Positions 22,612 to 33,898 of a stretch of 64,000 nucleotides of DNA are shown here, one piece after another. The DNA comes from Owenia fusiformis (lineage: Eukaryota > Annelida > Polychaeta > Sabellida > Oweniidae), in the NCBI GenBank assembly GCA_903813345.2, contig CAIIXF020000012.1, forward strand, positions 30,715,001 through 30,779,000, in the 5' to 3' direction. Below the pieces are notes generated by a model. The model made no database searches, was not told the origin of the DNA, and worked only from the letters and a program-made list of their open reading frames with translations. Each line of letters opens with the position of its first letter. The first letter of the stretch is position 1. A program made the position numbers and the translations under genes.

Positions 22612-22706
22612 AAGTCTAGCTCCAAGCACTTGCCAACAAGGACTCTATGGGAGGTGTTTAGTCAAGTAGAATGGGGGGGGGGTCACAGTGGCTTGTAGCT
22701 AGACTA
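22612..22706. mobile_element. Short hairpin MITE, family M (copy 3, diverged)
   Basis: AGTCTAGCTCCAAGCAC on the left pairs with GTGGCTTGTAGCTAGACT on the right. The loop keeps TTTAGTCAAGTAGAA and a long G run before GTCACAG. It is clearly related to 7052-7137 but independent of the 5.8-kb duplication. Confidence 0.7.
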
Positions 22707-23199
22707 ATTTATAGTGGAAATAAATAAAATTGATTCTAAAAATTAAAATGTAAACAGCACTTTCCTTGAGGCAGATCTTCTGATTTGCACATAAATATCA
22801 AACACAATTTTGAATGTTAGGCCTATAGGAATATTCGGTTCAAAATGTTATATTCACCCAGTATTATTTGATCTTTAAACTTTAAGAAACATTACTTTTA
22901 TTAAGACACAGCACGGCTTCCCAGATTTCTTTATACAATTTCTAAATATATCAGATCACTTCATCGATTTATTTCTCCATCATCAAAGGACAGCCCTTGA
23001 TCTACAAATACAAGAGAAATACATTACATTAAACATGAACCATCAAATGGGAAGTAAACTTCAAAAGATACATGATTGTGAATACAATGTTTACAGTGAA
23101 GGATCGTGTTTATCTGTAAAGTATCATATAAGAACATGATACATCAAGTAAAAATAACAAGAAAAAGATGAATGAAGAATTTCATTATAATACTGCAGT
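22707..23199. other. No gene seen
   Basis: AT-rich, presumably intronic or intergenic to TPST. I recognise nothing in it. Confidence 0.4.
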
Positions 23200-23395
23200 G
23201 ATTTCCCAAAGCAAGTTGGCACAGCACCCACCTGAGATTTTGATAATAGGCTAGCACCCACTTGGAAATCCATTTGCACCCACTTGAAAATGAAAAAAAT
23301 CATTAAAACTGGCATATTTTGACCAATTTTGGTCAGAATTGTGAAAATGAGAATTTTGCACCCACATGAGATTAAAAAACCCATGGAGAAGATTG
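23200..23395 (-). mobile_element. hAT-like short element, family K (copy 1)
   Basis: About 195 bp matching 41320-41529 in opposite orientation. One end is CAGTGATTTCCC; the body has three GTGGGTGCAA-type repeats. One frame reads FKWVQMDFQVGASLLSKSQV in both copies, but there is no longer domain around it. I treat it as a non-coding repeat with CAGTG-type ends. Confidence 0.65.
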
Positions 23396-24850
23396 ACATG
23401 CATCAGTTAATTTTATTGAATTTGTGAACAATTTAGAGTATTTCATGTTGAATTTGGACATAATTTATAGTGTTGACTATGAATTTGTAAACAATTTAGA
23501 AAGTTGACTATATACCAAATCATTTCATTTCTTACCAATCTCTCACATTATCATTACTTTAGTTCAAATTACATTTCGAAGCATCTGATACAAAATTAAC
23601 ATAACTCCTACATTAACTCCTACATTCCAGCAATTACAACATCAGATATTCACTGTTCAGTCAACTGTAACATTCATCTACTTAGGTTTATATCACTATT
23701 TTATGACCAAACAAAGACAGTCAATCATTTGTAATTTAACGTCACTCATAAATTCGAGAATCCAGTCAAGCATGACATAAATGTAATAATAAATGTAATG
23801 ACGTATGATGAATGATGTGGTAAACAAATCAATATAATGTGATATAAGATTCAAGTGTCAATCACCAAGATGCGAGTTGGTATTGAGGTGCATTTGTATC
23901 TTTATATATTTTTGGAAAAATTATTGAATGGTCTCAGTCATAATGTGTCTTTCTGACATAACATAAATTCATTTGAATCAGATTTTCAAATTATTAGAAT
24001 GCCATTAAATGCTATGCAGTCAATAGAATTATAAATGTTTATTGCAAGGTCACATTTCCTCAGAATATCAAGAATGCAAAAACCTTGAAATGTTAAAACT
24101 TCCTAATCTGAACGCTTTTAGCCAATCCTACTATGGTGTTTGGATTAGACAGACTTTACAGTATTAAATCTGTATAAAGTATTAATCTTAATTGAACATT
24201 TCGATATTTTTTCAAAAAGTGAAATGTAATTCCCCTGAAACATTTCAGATTGACAAAATTGTATTATGCAATCTGAAAAACTCATTGAAAGATGAATGGG
24301 AATTGTCCTCCACAGAATGAAATATTTGCTTATTACAACACAAGTGACATTGACTAGTGTTAGTTAATCTTGATTTATCTTTATATTATACAAAATGAAT
24401 GCTAAGCGGATAACTTATTCAATTCAAACAGCTGCTTGAATGAATTGATACAAGTCATTTTAAAGCTCTAAGGATGATGAGTTGATCAATGTATATGTAT
24501 TAAATAAAACAATCAGGTCTATGCCCATAAAACAGACATTACTGATTTGAGTGTCTGGAAAACAAGGGACAGTGCATAATAATACATGATTTTAAGATGA
24601 ACAATGTGGCTTAATTTTCTAAGTATGACTTAAATGCTTGTATCAATTCTAGAGTTGCAGATTAAGAGAGGTCCCTACAAATTTAAAATTTATTAATGAA
24701 TCACTTTATACATTTTATATAATATGTTTTCTTAAAAAGTCTGCAATCCTACCAGGCGCTTTGGATGAGCTATCTGATAATCTGGAAATTTTATTTAATT
24801 TTGAGTGTTGACTTCACGCCTGCCCTTACTTTTCCCAAATATTTCAATAA
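23396..24850. other. No gene seen
   Basis: AT-rich DNA with no recognised exons, repeats or RNA genes. Confidence 0.4.
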
Positions 24851-24859
24851 AATTTTTTT

Positions 24860-25290
24860 CTTTCTTTCAATTTCATTTCCATACAATTTAGAGTTTTGGC
24901 TACATGTTTATATGCTTTATTACTTGCTTATTCTACCGTTTTACACTCTTTTTGCATTTCAAAACATGTCCACCCTGTCTGATTTTCTCACATTTCTGTA
25001 CAATTTAGAATCCTAACTTCATGCATGTATACTTTATTCCTTGCTAATTCCATTGTTTTCCACTCTATTTTGCATTTTAAATCACGACCACCGCATTTCT
25101 GTATAATTTAGAATGTTAACTACATGCCTGTTTACTTAATTCCTTGCTAACTCCACTGATTTTGACTTTATTTTGCATTTGAAAACATGATCTTGATGAA
25201 ATTTGATTCAATTCAGTGTGTTAATTTTATGTGTACTTGCTTCATTCCATGCTAATTTCACTCCTTTTCACTCCATTTTTCATTTCAGCA
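24860..25290 (+). repeat. ~105-120-bp degenerate tandem repeat
   Basis: Four units with the order ATTTCTGTACAATTTAGA, a GTTAACTACATGCNTGT-type core, TACTTNATTCCTTGCTAA, and TCCACTNNTTTNCACT. They are seen at about 24884, 25004, 25107 and 25215. One more unit lies nearby in inverse orientation (25441-25531). Confidence 0.75.
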
Positions 25291-25440
25291 TCGCAATGGC
25301 CACAAAAATCTTTTATGGCTAAACAGCTGAAGCATGCAATGGTGAAGATAATAGCAGCATGCGCCACAAATCATCATGAATAAACATCGTGCTGACTTAA
25401 TGTAAATGTTGACCTATAAGAAATGTCATGATCGTGATGA

Positions 25441-25531
25441 TTTAAACTGGAAAAAGAGTGGAAAAGAGTGGAATCAGCAAGGAATAAAGTATACAGGCAT
25501 GTAGTTAACACTCTAAATTGTATAGAAATTT
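25441..25531 (-). repeat. Inverted unit of the 24.9-25.3 kb repeat
   Basis: The reverse complement of this stretch reproduces one unit of the preceding array, including GAGTGTTAACTACATGCCTG. It makes a small foldback with the array. Confidence 0.75.
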
Positions 25532-25789
25532 CAGAAAAACGAACAGCTCATTCATATTTTAGAGAGAAAACTATGGATTCGACATGATTGATAAGATGAC
25601 TATGACGAGGGTTTAACAAAACTAATGTAAATGTTTATTGTAGTCAGATACATTAAGACAAATGTCAGCTGAATGATCATATAATCAACCTTTAATCTTT
25701 ACAGCTTGCTCAGGTTTCAATGCTAATAACTGATAGGAATTATGAATTCTTAGAAAAACTACATTTGAGGTGGATGCATATTTCAAACA

Positions 25790-26040
25790 AGGCATTCACA
25801 GGCAAAATATCATCACCTGCCATTTGTTACAGATGAGGAACACTGAACACTGACCATAAAAAAGTTGGAGATGATATGATATGATTGACATCAGTCATAA
25901 ACCAATACAAGACATAACCATGCAAAATGTCACCACCTGTCATTTGTTACAGGCATGAACCCTCTAACACTGATACAAACATTGAAAACTGAACACTGAA
26001 CACCAGCCACAATAAAGTTGGAGACTATAGCAATTTGTCG
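25790..26040 (+). repeat. Dispersed repeat, family P (two adjacent copies)
   Basis: The core GCAAAATATCACCACCTGCC then ATTTGTTACAGA, an A/C-rich stretch of GAACACTGAACACC type, and AAGTTGGAGACTATA occurs at 25803-25880 and 25921-26025. Further copies, always on the plus strand, are at 30890, 36210, 53595 and 56160. Confidence 0.7.
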
Positions 26041-26499
26041 CCACTTCTGGTGGTGACTTTATGGCAATGGTGGAGTAGAGAACCCAACAGAGAATTATCC
26101 TTTTAATTCTGATTGTTTCATATTGATTAATGTTTTCCAACCAATCTGCGATGATGATATGACCTGAGAAATCAGTCATAAACCATAAAATGGAAAGTCT
26201 CTTTTTTATATTTTTTTGTGTCATTTCCCAATATAAAACTTTTTCTTAAATAATCCTGATTTTAGGACAACCATTTAGTCGCAGGTCGAAGGCTTTTTAT
26301 AATATTCCATTTTACCAATTTATGTACGAATTTATATGTGGGAGTATTCCAATATACTGAGCTTGTCCCCAGAGAGTCAAGAACCTGTTAAGGATGAAAA
26401 TCATGCGTAATCGAACTGACAGATGTGTGGGTGACATCTGTATGATGTAACAGGGCATTAATGTTAATTCGCTCATAGGATAGGTTGATCTTTTACAGA

Positions 26500-27060
26500 C
26501 ACAGTTTCATTAACTCAACTACAAAACAGCAAATCAATCTAATGGTATTTGAGTTATCAACGATTAGATTTTTTTACAAAGAACAGAAGCAATTTTGAAA
26601 TTTCACTAGTATTGAGTAAATGAAGATAACATTTTTAATGAAAAATGGTGGCCATTTTGAAATTCAGCCGCCATCTTGAAAATTCTTTCTTGAACATCAA
26701 CATACAAAATTTGACTCAAATCGTTTATTGGTATTTGAGTTCTCAAAGATTACGTTTTTTTACAAAAAATGGTGGATTTTGAAAATCAGGGGCCATCTTG
26801 AAAATCTCTTCTTGAGCAAAACTCCTTTGTCTATAGGTATCAGCATATAAAATTTGAAACGATTCCGTTGACTAGAATTTGAGTTATCGAAGATTACACT
26901 TTTTATGAAAAAATGATGCCAGTGGCCATTTTGAATTGAGAGGCCATATTGAAAATTCATTCTAAAGCAGAGGTCCTACTCCCATAAGGCATAAACCTAT
27001 AAAATTTGAATCAAATCCGTCGACTGGTATTTGAGTAATTTCCCGGACACATGGACGAAC
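26500..27060 (+). repeat. Tandem GGCCATTTTGAAAAT repeat block
   Basis: Three to four degenerate units of about 130-170 bp. Each includes GTATTTGAGTTATC, AAAAAATGGTGGCCATTTTG and a CATATAAAATTTGA stretch. The block ends TTGAGTAATTTCCCGGACACATGGACG. It is a relative of the longer array at 54350-55325, which ends in (GGAC)n. Confidence 0.7.
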
Positions 27061-27069
27061 GTTTGCTGC

Positions 27070-27205
27070 TTGTATATGCCAATTTTTCATGATTTTCTAA
27101 TTTTCAAGTCGGTGCAAATGGATTTAAGTGGGTGCAAGCCTATTTTCAAAATCTCAGGTGGGTGCTGCGTCCACTTGCTTTAATGCTGGGGAGATCACTA
27201 TATTA
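27070..27205 (+). mobile_element. hAT-like short element, family K (5'-truncated copy)
   Basis: Matches the 3' two thirds of the element at 41320-41529, including AAATCTCAGGTGGGTGCTGC and GTCCACTTGCTTTAATGC, and ends near GGGGAGATCACTA. Confidence 0.65.
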
Positions 27206-27390
27206 ATGTAAGATCCCTTGAACCAAAGGCATCTTAGAAAGATACAAGATATACTTTAAAAATTTCGAGGAATTCTGTTTCTTTTCTGAACTGAAAGATG
27301 CACACTGTATCACCTAGCTCACTTATCATATAAGAAAAAATGACAAATGGCAAAGTAAATTCATTTAACTAATTGATAAAGTTATCTACT

Positions 27391-27835
27391 TTGAACAGGG
27401 CACAATATTTGTATTGAAAGGTATTGATTCTATTTATGAGGCAGAGAGAAATTCATTCCTCAGACGAAAGTGACATGACGTGAAATTAAACATGGTTTTA
27501 CTCAAAATCATCAAAATGGCATACGGCCATCGGAAGATAAATAAAATTTCGAACAGTTCAACAAAATTTGTATCGCAAAGTATTGATTCTGTTTGCAAGG
27601 CAGAGAAAAACATTTCTCAGACAAAAGTGACATGACGTGAAATCAAACATGTTTTTACGCAGTCATAAATTTGCATAAAAGGCCGCTGAAGGTAAATAAA
27701 ATGTCGAACAATTCCTTGATAGGTATTAGTCTCTAGAGTTTTAGTGTATTAAAAAATAAATTTCTCAGAAAAAAGTGACACGACGTGAAATCAAACATGG
27801 TATTGCGCGAAGTAGTAAATTTGCTATCTCGACAA
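27391..27835 (+). repeat. ~157-bp tandem repeat, three units
   Basis: Units begin near 27391, 27550 and 27705. Each carries AAAAGTGACATGACGTGAAAT-like sequence followed by CAAACATG and TTTTACGC or its equivalent, and ends ATAAAATNTCGAACA. The third unit is the most diverged. Confidence 0.8.
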
Positions 27836-27994
27836 CATTTAAAGTTATCTAAAAGCCACAGATATAATTAAAGCACTACATAGATATTTTTAGATAATGA
27901 CAATGATGCGTATTAATCACAACTTTCATATTATCTGACATTTTATTTAGATGTTATTCCCATTTTGTTGATTCAGAATTAACATTTTCCTTTG

Positions 27995-28235
27995 CCATAC
28001 TTATCTATTCCAAACTCAATTTCAAGAACCTCTATGGGTATAGAAGGGTTATGTACTGGGAGATTTTGAATATGGGGTTTATCCAGAGGTATATATACAT
28101 ATCTACCTGAGGGACAGTAGGGCATATCCTCTTTCAAACAGGAAGATATGCCCTGGAGCGGGAGATATGGAGGTTCTGGATATGGAAACCTCAAAATCAG
28201 GATATGGGATATATCTTACCAACTTATCTCCCTAA
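27995..28235 (+). mobile_element. Palindrome-rich repeat, family G (copy 1)
   Basis: Shares order and wording with 42125-42375: GGGTTATGTACTGGG, a GATTTTGAATATGGGG stretch, then alternating ATATATACATATCTACC and GAGGGA blocks, and a GGAGCGGGAGATATGG block. Internal short palindromes create open frames on both strands with no protein meaning. Confidence 0.6.
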
Positions 28236-29473
28236 AACTCTACTTGGCATAGGACGAAGCTTGTTATGTTGAGTACACAATTAATATCTCTGGGATGCTT
28301 AATCCACTTCTCTTTTATATTTTGTAGCAAACATGGCAAACATTATGATTAAATGAAATTTTATCTATCATGCAATCTACTCTGCAAATATAATCTGCCT
28401 GATTGCTAGACAAAATATTAACATGCAGGAAGTCAAGTCGAGTGAAAAACCTAGTCAGGGGATACTTTTCATTTTATAATATACTTATGAAAATGCCGAG
28501 AGAACCTCCCCTCCCCAAAGAATACCCTGAGTGCAGAGGTAAGTTAAATGTAGATGAAGTGCTCTTTTAAGAAGTGAAGTCAAACAAATAGAAAGGGCCA
28601 ATGAACTTGGTAATCTTGATTTACCTTCCTGGGTAATTCCCTGTCATTTTTTGCATGAAGGATTTTGCTGTCTTTTTTAAATATCATTGTCAAATTTTGT
28701 ATTTTTTGTGCAATTAGGTTTTTGGAATTTTTAGTGGAACATTTTAGGATTTTGTAATTTTTGTGAATATTTTAGAATTTTGGCATCTTTAGAACAACAT
28801 TTAAGGATTTGAGAATTTTTTGTGCAATATTTTAAGGATTTTCATTTTTATGGAGGATTTTAGGGAGCATTTAGAAAGATGAGATGAGCAATTTTGTGTT
28901 ACAGATATGCTGAACCTCAGAGATTTCAACATTGGGAGAGCCCCGCATGTCCTACACCAACTTTATTCCTCTCATCCTGTTCAAAAATGATATAGTTTCT
29001 GTACGTCATCTGTCAGCATGTTGTTTAATAGATTGGCAATTAATCTGTAATTTCTCAGTTTTGTTGCTTTCATTGTCAACGAGTTAATAAGAGGGATGAT
29101 CGATTACACTTATGAAAGATTCTGCAGATTAGTTCCGTTTATAAAGAAACAGTTTTTGTTACAAATTAGCCTACTTTAATAGAAGCCTGATTACTTTGAA
29201 CATAATAATCAGTGACATAATCTCTTTCCTCTTTATCATGTTCGAAGATCGACAAAATTAGCAAAATTATAATATCGCAATCGAGGTTTGAAATTAACAG
29301 TTGCATCATTGCCAAGAAGCAATCATTAGAAATACAGTGATTGTCTATTGAGGAATAGACATAATGACAAATTGACAGGATGGTAAATTGAGACAATCAT
29401 TCTTTCAACTTTAGACATAGGACCTGATCACAATTAATCAGGTAGATAGGATTACAATGACTTATCAAGATAA
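28236..29473. other. No gene; degenerate AGGATTTT-type repeats
   Basis: The stretch 28660-28870 is made of degenerate repeats of TTTTAGGATTTTGGAATTTTT. The rest is AT-rich, with nothing recognised. Confidence 0.45.
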
Positions 29474-29729
29474 AGCCCGGTATACACCAATGAGGCAAAA
29501 TCCCACTTGCCCCATTGAGTCCCATCGTGCCCCATCCAATCCCAACTTGTCCCATCGAGTCCCACCAAGTCCCACGTGGGACCTCGTGGGACTCAATGGG
29601 GCAAAATCCGACGGGGCCCCATGGAGTCCCACAGACTTCATGGGGCAAAATCCCAAAAGGTCCCACAAGATCCCACCCAATGTTAAGTCTATGGAGGTCC
29701 CAACTTGTCCCATTGGTGTATACCGGGCT
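29474..29729. mobile_element. PIF/Harbinger-like MITE rich in GTCCCA
   Basis: A 256-bp element. Its terminal inverted repeats start AGCCCGGTATACACCAATG and end with the complement. Flanking TAA on both sides (29471-29473 and 29730-29732) fits the 3-bp target duplication of PIF/Harbinger. The interior is packed with GTCCCA and TGGGAC hexamers in both orientations, so the whole unit can fold on itself and every frame is open for 80-115 codons. It encodes no recognisable protein. Confidence 0.85.
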
Positions 29730-29732
29730 TAA

Positions 29733-30800
29733 AGATTCTCGCAATCTTTATCCAATCAGCGTTTGCGATGTGTATCGGCTCAAGTATATAAGGCGAATCC
29801 AACTCAAATCCATGCAGGGGTGTATAGATACTCGAATAGGAAAGAGCTCGTGAAATCTGAATTTATATGCACATGGTCAATGTTTACACATGTTTGGAGT
29901 TATTGAAGAAAATGTGATATGGGTGTGGTTCCGGATTTGAAGTCATTGCTGGAAAATATGATTTTAATACGTGAAATTATATCTTTAAATACAGCACTAA
30001 AAATAACAGTACACGTGAAGTACATGTATGATTGTGTCCAGAAATGTTTGAAACCCTTACGGAAAATTCTGTCTGCATTTTGTCACCATTGCTCTTTCTT
30101 CCCGCATTCTAGTGCTGTTTGAATGAATATATTAATTAATGTATTTCTAACTAAAATATATCACATTTTTTATAAACCACAAACATTTAGATCATAAAAA
30201 AATTATTCAATACTTGAGTGAGCACGATATGCAAGGGTTACTAAGTTGATACAGTCCTGGCAAAATCCAAATCATGCAAGGGTACAAGGAAAACAAACAC
30301 AAACTCAAGAAAAAACACAAACTTGTTTGCTGAGAAATATATACATTTTAGGGGCATAAAAAAGGATGACATCCCAATTTTCAGTGATTACAAACACATA
30401 TCTATACATTTTATACAATATATAAAAACATAGCTATTATTCAAGGGTAAAAAATAAGAAAAAACACAATGTATGTCAAATAATTATAACACTGTCAATT
30501 TTGACGCACATCAAATTATCCGCCATTTCATCTGATTCTGAAATGCGATGGTACTTTCAGACCCTTGTGATTGCTATTTGGATGTGTTTGTTTTTTCTGA
30601 TTTACTCAAAATCGTGCAAGCAAGTGGACGCAAAACAGAGGATCTACTTCTTATGGCCTAATACACATTTGCTAACACCCCCCACTTTCATAGTGAAGTG
30701 ACTAATTGGTTTACGTTTTAATGTGTTTTGGGTTCCTTGTTACAGCAAGGGGGGCCAGTAAAGTAGACTAACATGTTTGCATGGCAAATTTTGATCGAAT
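29733..30800. other. No gene seen
   Basis: AT-rich sequence without recognised exons or repeats. Confidence 0.4.
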
Positions 30801-30990
30801 ATGTGAGACACTTTAAGAGGCAAGGTGCCTCACCAACATTTTACAGCAATTATCGTTTCGAACTTACAACTGAAAACAAGGCATTAATATGAAAAACGTC
30901 ACCACTTGCCATTGCTACAGACACAGTATACTGCCAAATACCAACCACCAAACACGGCCCACAAAAAAAGTTGAAGACTAACAAAATGTC
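30801..30990 (+). repeat. Dispersed repeat, family P (copy 3)
   Basis: Starts near GAGGCAAGGTGCCTCACC, then ATGAAAAACGTCACCACTTG, GCCATTGCTACAGACACAG, an A/C-rich CCAAACAC stretch and AAAGTTGAAGACTAAC. Confidence 0.65.
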
Positions 30991-31256
30991 ACAAAATGTG
31001 TTGGTGACATAACAAATGGTTGTATAACAAATCCCCCCCCCCATTTTAATTACCTTGCCTATTTAAAGGCTCATTTAAAAAGAAATCCTGATTACACCAT
31101 CTTGAAAGGGGTGAGGTTCCAATTCTAAATACATGTACTAACACTACAGTATCTAGACTTACATCAGTGATCAGAAAGTAATCAAGAAAATAATGGCATC
31201 AGAAACTGATTGTTGTGAAGTACTGATTGATGTAACGTTACGATGCTTTGATCATA

Positions 31257-32469
31257 CAGTGGAGACGATAACCCCATTTAACGTGAAGTACGGCAATTGC
31301 CATGTTGCACGACAATTGGCGTGAAATTATGAAGCATAAGTGCGCATGTCAATAGATAATAACGGCAATTGCCGTCATGTCCGTCAAGTGACGTGCAATA
31401 TTTTGCACGGCAATTGACGTGCAAACTATTATATTGTAAAAGTTTCACATATTATCGGCAGGACAACAGGCAGTTATAAACTGGGAAACAAGTGGGTAAA
31501 TCATGATCTGCATCGTATGTAATAGATATAATCATAAACATTTGCTATTGTCCGGGTTGCATTTTGAACTAACAACTATTATGATGTGCTTACGCCAATG
31601 TTTACAAGAAATATTTATTCAACAGCAAACCGGAAGTAAACAAATGATGGAAAGAAAACTAATAAATTCTGATCTAATGAGGATGGGAATTTAAATTGTT
31701 CAAAATTCATTTAAGGTAATCATTAGATCATTGTAAAGAAGGTTTAAAAATTAAATCCAGCCAGAAAAAAACGAAAAAATCGGCAACACACCGAGGTCAG
31801 GAAAACACTTCCGGTCAAAAAGAAGAGGGAAAGTAGACCCCATTTTAGTGATTTCCAGTGGTCTTTTCTCGGAATTGGGGCTCGCGTTGTATTAAGAGAT
31901 TAATATAGCATTGGGTCAGTACCAATTTTGTCGTAATACCCGTTGGAAAGACGATATCTAGACAATTGAAGGAGTATTAGTAATTCCAATATGGCGTTTT
32001 TCTAGGATTCGTGAGAGGTAACTTTGATTAGTTCTAGCGCGAAATTCCCACATAGGATCGCGAATTCCTGCATACAAGTGCTAGATAAGATTAAATACTT
32101 GAAGAAAATGCAATAAAAAGCGTTCCATCAATCGATTTAGACTTTCCAAGAATGCAAGTTTGGTGGTGACTTCATTGGTTCGTAACATTGACAGAAAATT
32201 CACAAGATTGAACGGCATTTTTCTCCACAATTTTGGAATGAAATACTTCCCTGGGATTTATTATATCATTAATGTTTACCAAAGTTTACGTACTATAAAA
32301 GACATATTACTTAGATTGTATATATATTAAACACTAGGTCTTCTAATTAACCTGGTGTTTAAATTACGAATTACAATGGACATTATGCTTATTGGCGTGA
32401 TTCACGTCAATTGACGTGCAAAATGGCAATCTCCGTGTTACACGTTAAATGGGGTTATCGTCTCCACTG
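31257..32469. mobile_element. DNA transposon relic with CAGTGGAGACGATAAC ends
   Basis: A 1213-bp element. Terminal inverted repeats of at least 30 bp start CAGTGGAGACGATAACCCC and are followed by further partly palindromic GCAATTG and GTGCAA motifs. A perfect 5-bp TCATA flanks both sides (31252-31256 and 32470-32474). There is no transposase frame. The CAGTGG start is hAT-like but the 5-bp duplication is not the usual 8, so the superfamily is left open. Confidence 0.85.
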
Positions 32470-32619
32470 TCATAGAACTCAATCAAACTATTACCTTTAC
32501 AAGTAATCATTCCGAGTGATCTCTTCTCAAATTATCCTTTCTTATAGATTGTTATTCTTGTCATGCTAATTTCATTCCATTCCTCTCTAATATCAGACTA
32601 TTAACCTGACATGACTATT

Positions 32620-32850
32620 AACCTGACATACATTGACTTTGTGCATTGACTAACAACAATTTTAAATTGACTATAGATTGACTGTATATATTGACTAATG
32701 ATAATATACATAGACTGTTATGTTGAATGATGACTACATACATTGATTGATGACTGCGTATACTGACTATGCACTCTGACTAATTATTTCATACAATGAC
32801 TATGTACATTGACGCATGACTACATACATTGGGTTTACATTGAATATACT
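32620..32850 (+). repeat. Degenerate ATTGACTA(N)n tandem repeat
   Basis: More than ten imperfect units of about 15-25 bp with ATTGACTA or ATGACTACATACATTG cores. A simple minisatellite in decay. Confidence 0.6.
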
Positions 32851-32854
32851 ATAT

Positions 32855-33166
32855 ACAGTAACACCTGTCCAAGTAGAACACCCTTGGTAACCCTAAAATG
32901 TGTTCCACTAGGGAGGGGTTCAACTTGTAGAGGTTCATTTAACATAAAGTCACTTGGTATTGAAAAGTGTTCCATTGGCAGAGGTGTTCCACTTAAGGTG
33001 TTACAATTTACAGGTTTCACTGTACTTCATACATATCTATACACTGTACGTGGACTTCATACATATCTATGACATTTTCTTAATGTTGAGACTCTGAAAA
33101 GCGTTCCATTGTCAGACATGTTCCACTTAAGGTGTTCCAATTTACAGGTTTCATTGTACATGGACT
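32855..33166. mobile_element. MITE with ACAGTAANACCTG ends, family C (copy 1)
   Basis: Begins ACAGTAACACCTGTCC and ends in ACAGGTTTCATTGTAC near 33164. An internal ACAGGTTTCACTGTAC at ~33012 shows part of the 3' end is duplicated in tandem with CTTCATACATATCTAT. Rich in GTTCCACTT. Related copies are at 53471-53832 and 55572-55766. Confidence 0.65.
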
Positions 33167-33658
33167 TCATACATATCTATGCCATTTAAATCTTCCGGTG
33201 TTCTGCTATAACTAATTTTTTATGAACATCAATAGGATAAAAATTTTCTTCAGAATTAATTTATAGTATCAGATTCATGCAGTGCTGCAAAGATGACAAA
33301 TATAATCGGCATTCAATTGACTTTGCTTCTTAAAAGAGCGCTTCATCTTCATTTAGAACTAAGACTCTGCTCTATATTGTATATATTTGGGGTGTCTATT
33401 TTTGACTTTCAAAATGCACAAATCATTTCATTTTGATACTATATGCATATTGTATATCAATACATATTCTACAAATAGAACTCTAGAATAGAGTTTAGAA
33501 GTAGAATCGTTTTTTTCAATCAATTATCTAATAACACACAAATCATCTAATGTTAAGAAAACAAAAAAATTTTCAATGTTTTCTCAAAATGTAAGCCATC
33601 TCATTTTAGAATTCAACAAGAAAGTGTATTCTTTTATCAAGCAATTAAACACTCAATT
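33167..33658. other. No gene seen
   Basis: AT-rich sequence with nothing recognised. Confidence 0.4.
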
Positions 33659-33893
33659 CAGGGCTCTCACCAGGAAATATTAAATATTTAAGGTGTGATG
33701 GAAAAATCTTTAACATAACCATTCCATCTTAATAAATCACCTTTATGTCATACTTTATCCTTACTACATGGTATTATTATGTATTCAGTTGAGTTTAGAG
33801 TTTGGGAACAATCATGATTTGCCAATAGGTTGTGGTGGGAGCTAAATAGAGTGTGGTGCTGCGCCACTGTCTAAAAACCTAGCGAGAGCCCTG
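33659..33893. mobile_element. Small DNA element with CAGGGCTCTCNC ends
   Basis: A 235-bp element. It starts CAGGGCTCTCACCAGG and ends CCTAGCGAGAGCCCTG, and is flanked by CAATT on both sides (33654-33658 and 33894-33898). A hAT-like terminus with a 5-bp duplication, as in the unrelated element at 31257. A solo right end of the same type (CCTAGTGAGAACCCTG) occurs at about 40842-40857. Confidence 0.75.
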
Positions 33894-33898
33894 CAATT

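Noticed and set aside
23124-23399. 91-aa protein with FKWVQMDFQVGAS
   Set aside because: The shared translation comes from a short dispersed element with CAGTG-type ends; the third copy (27070-27205) does not keep it intact.
29397-29853. Several 80-115-codon frames on both strands
   Set aside because: They arise from GTCCCA/TGGGAC hexamers of a MITE; all frames are open for the same reason.
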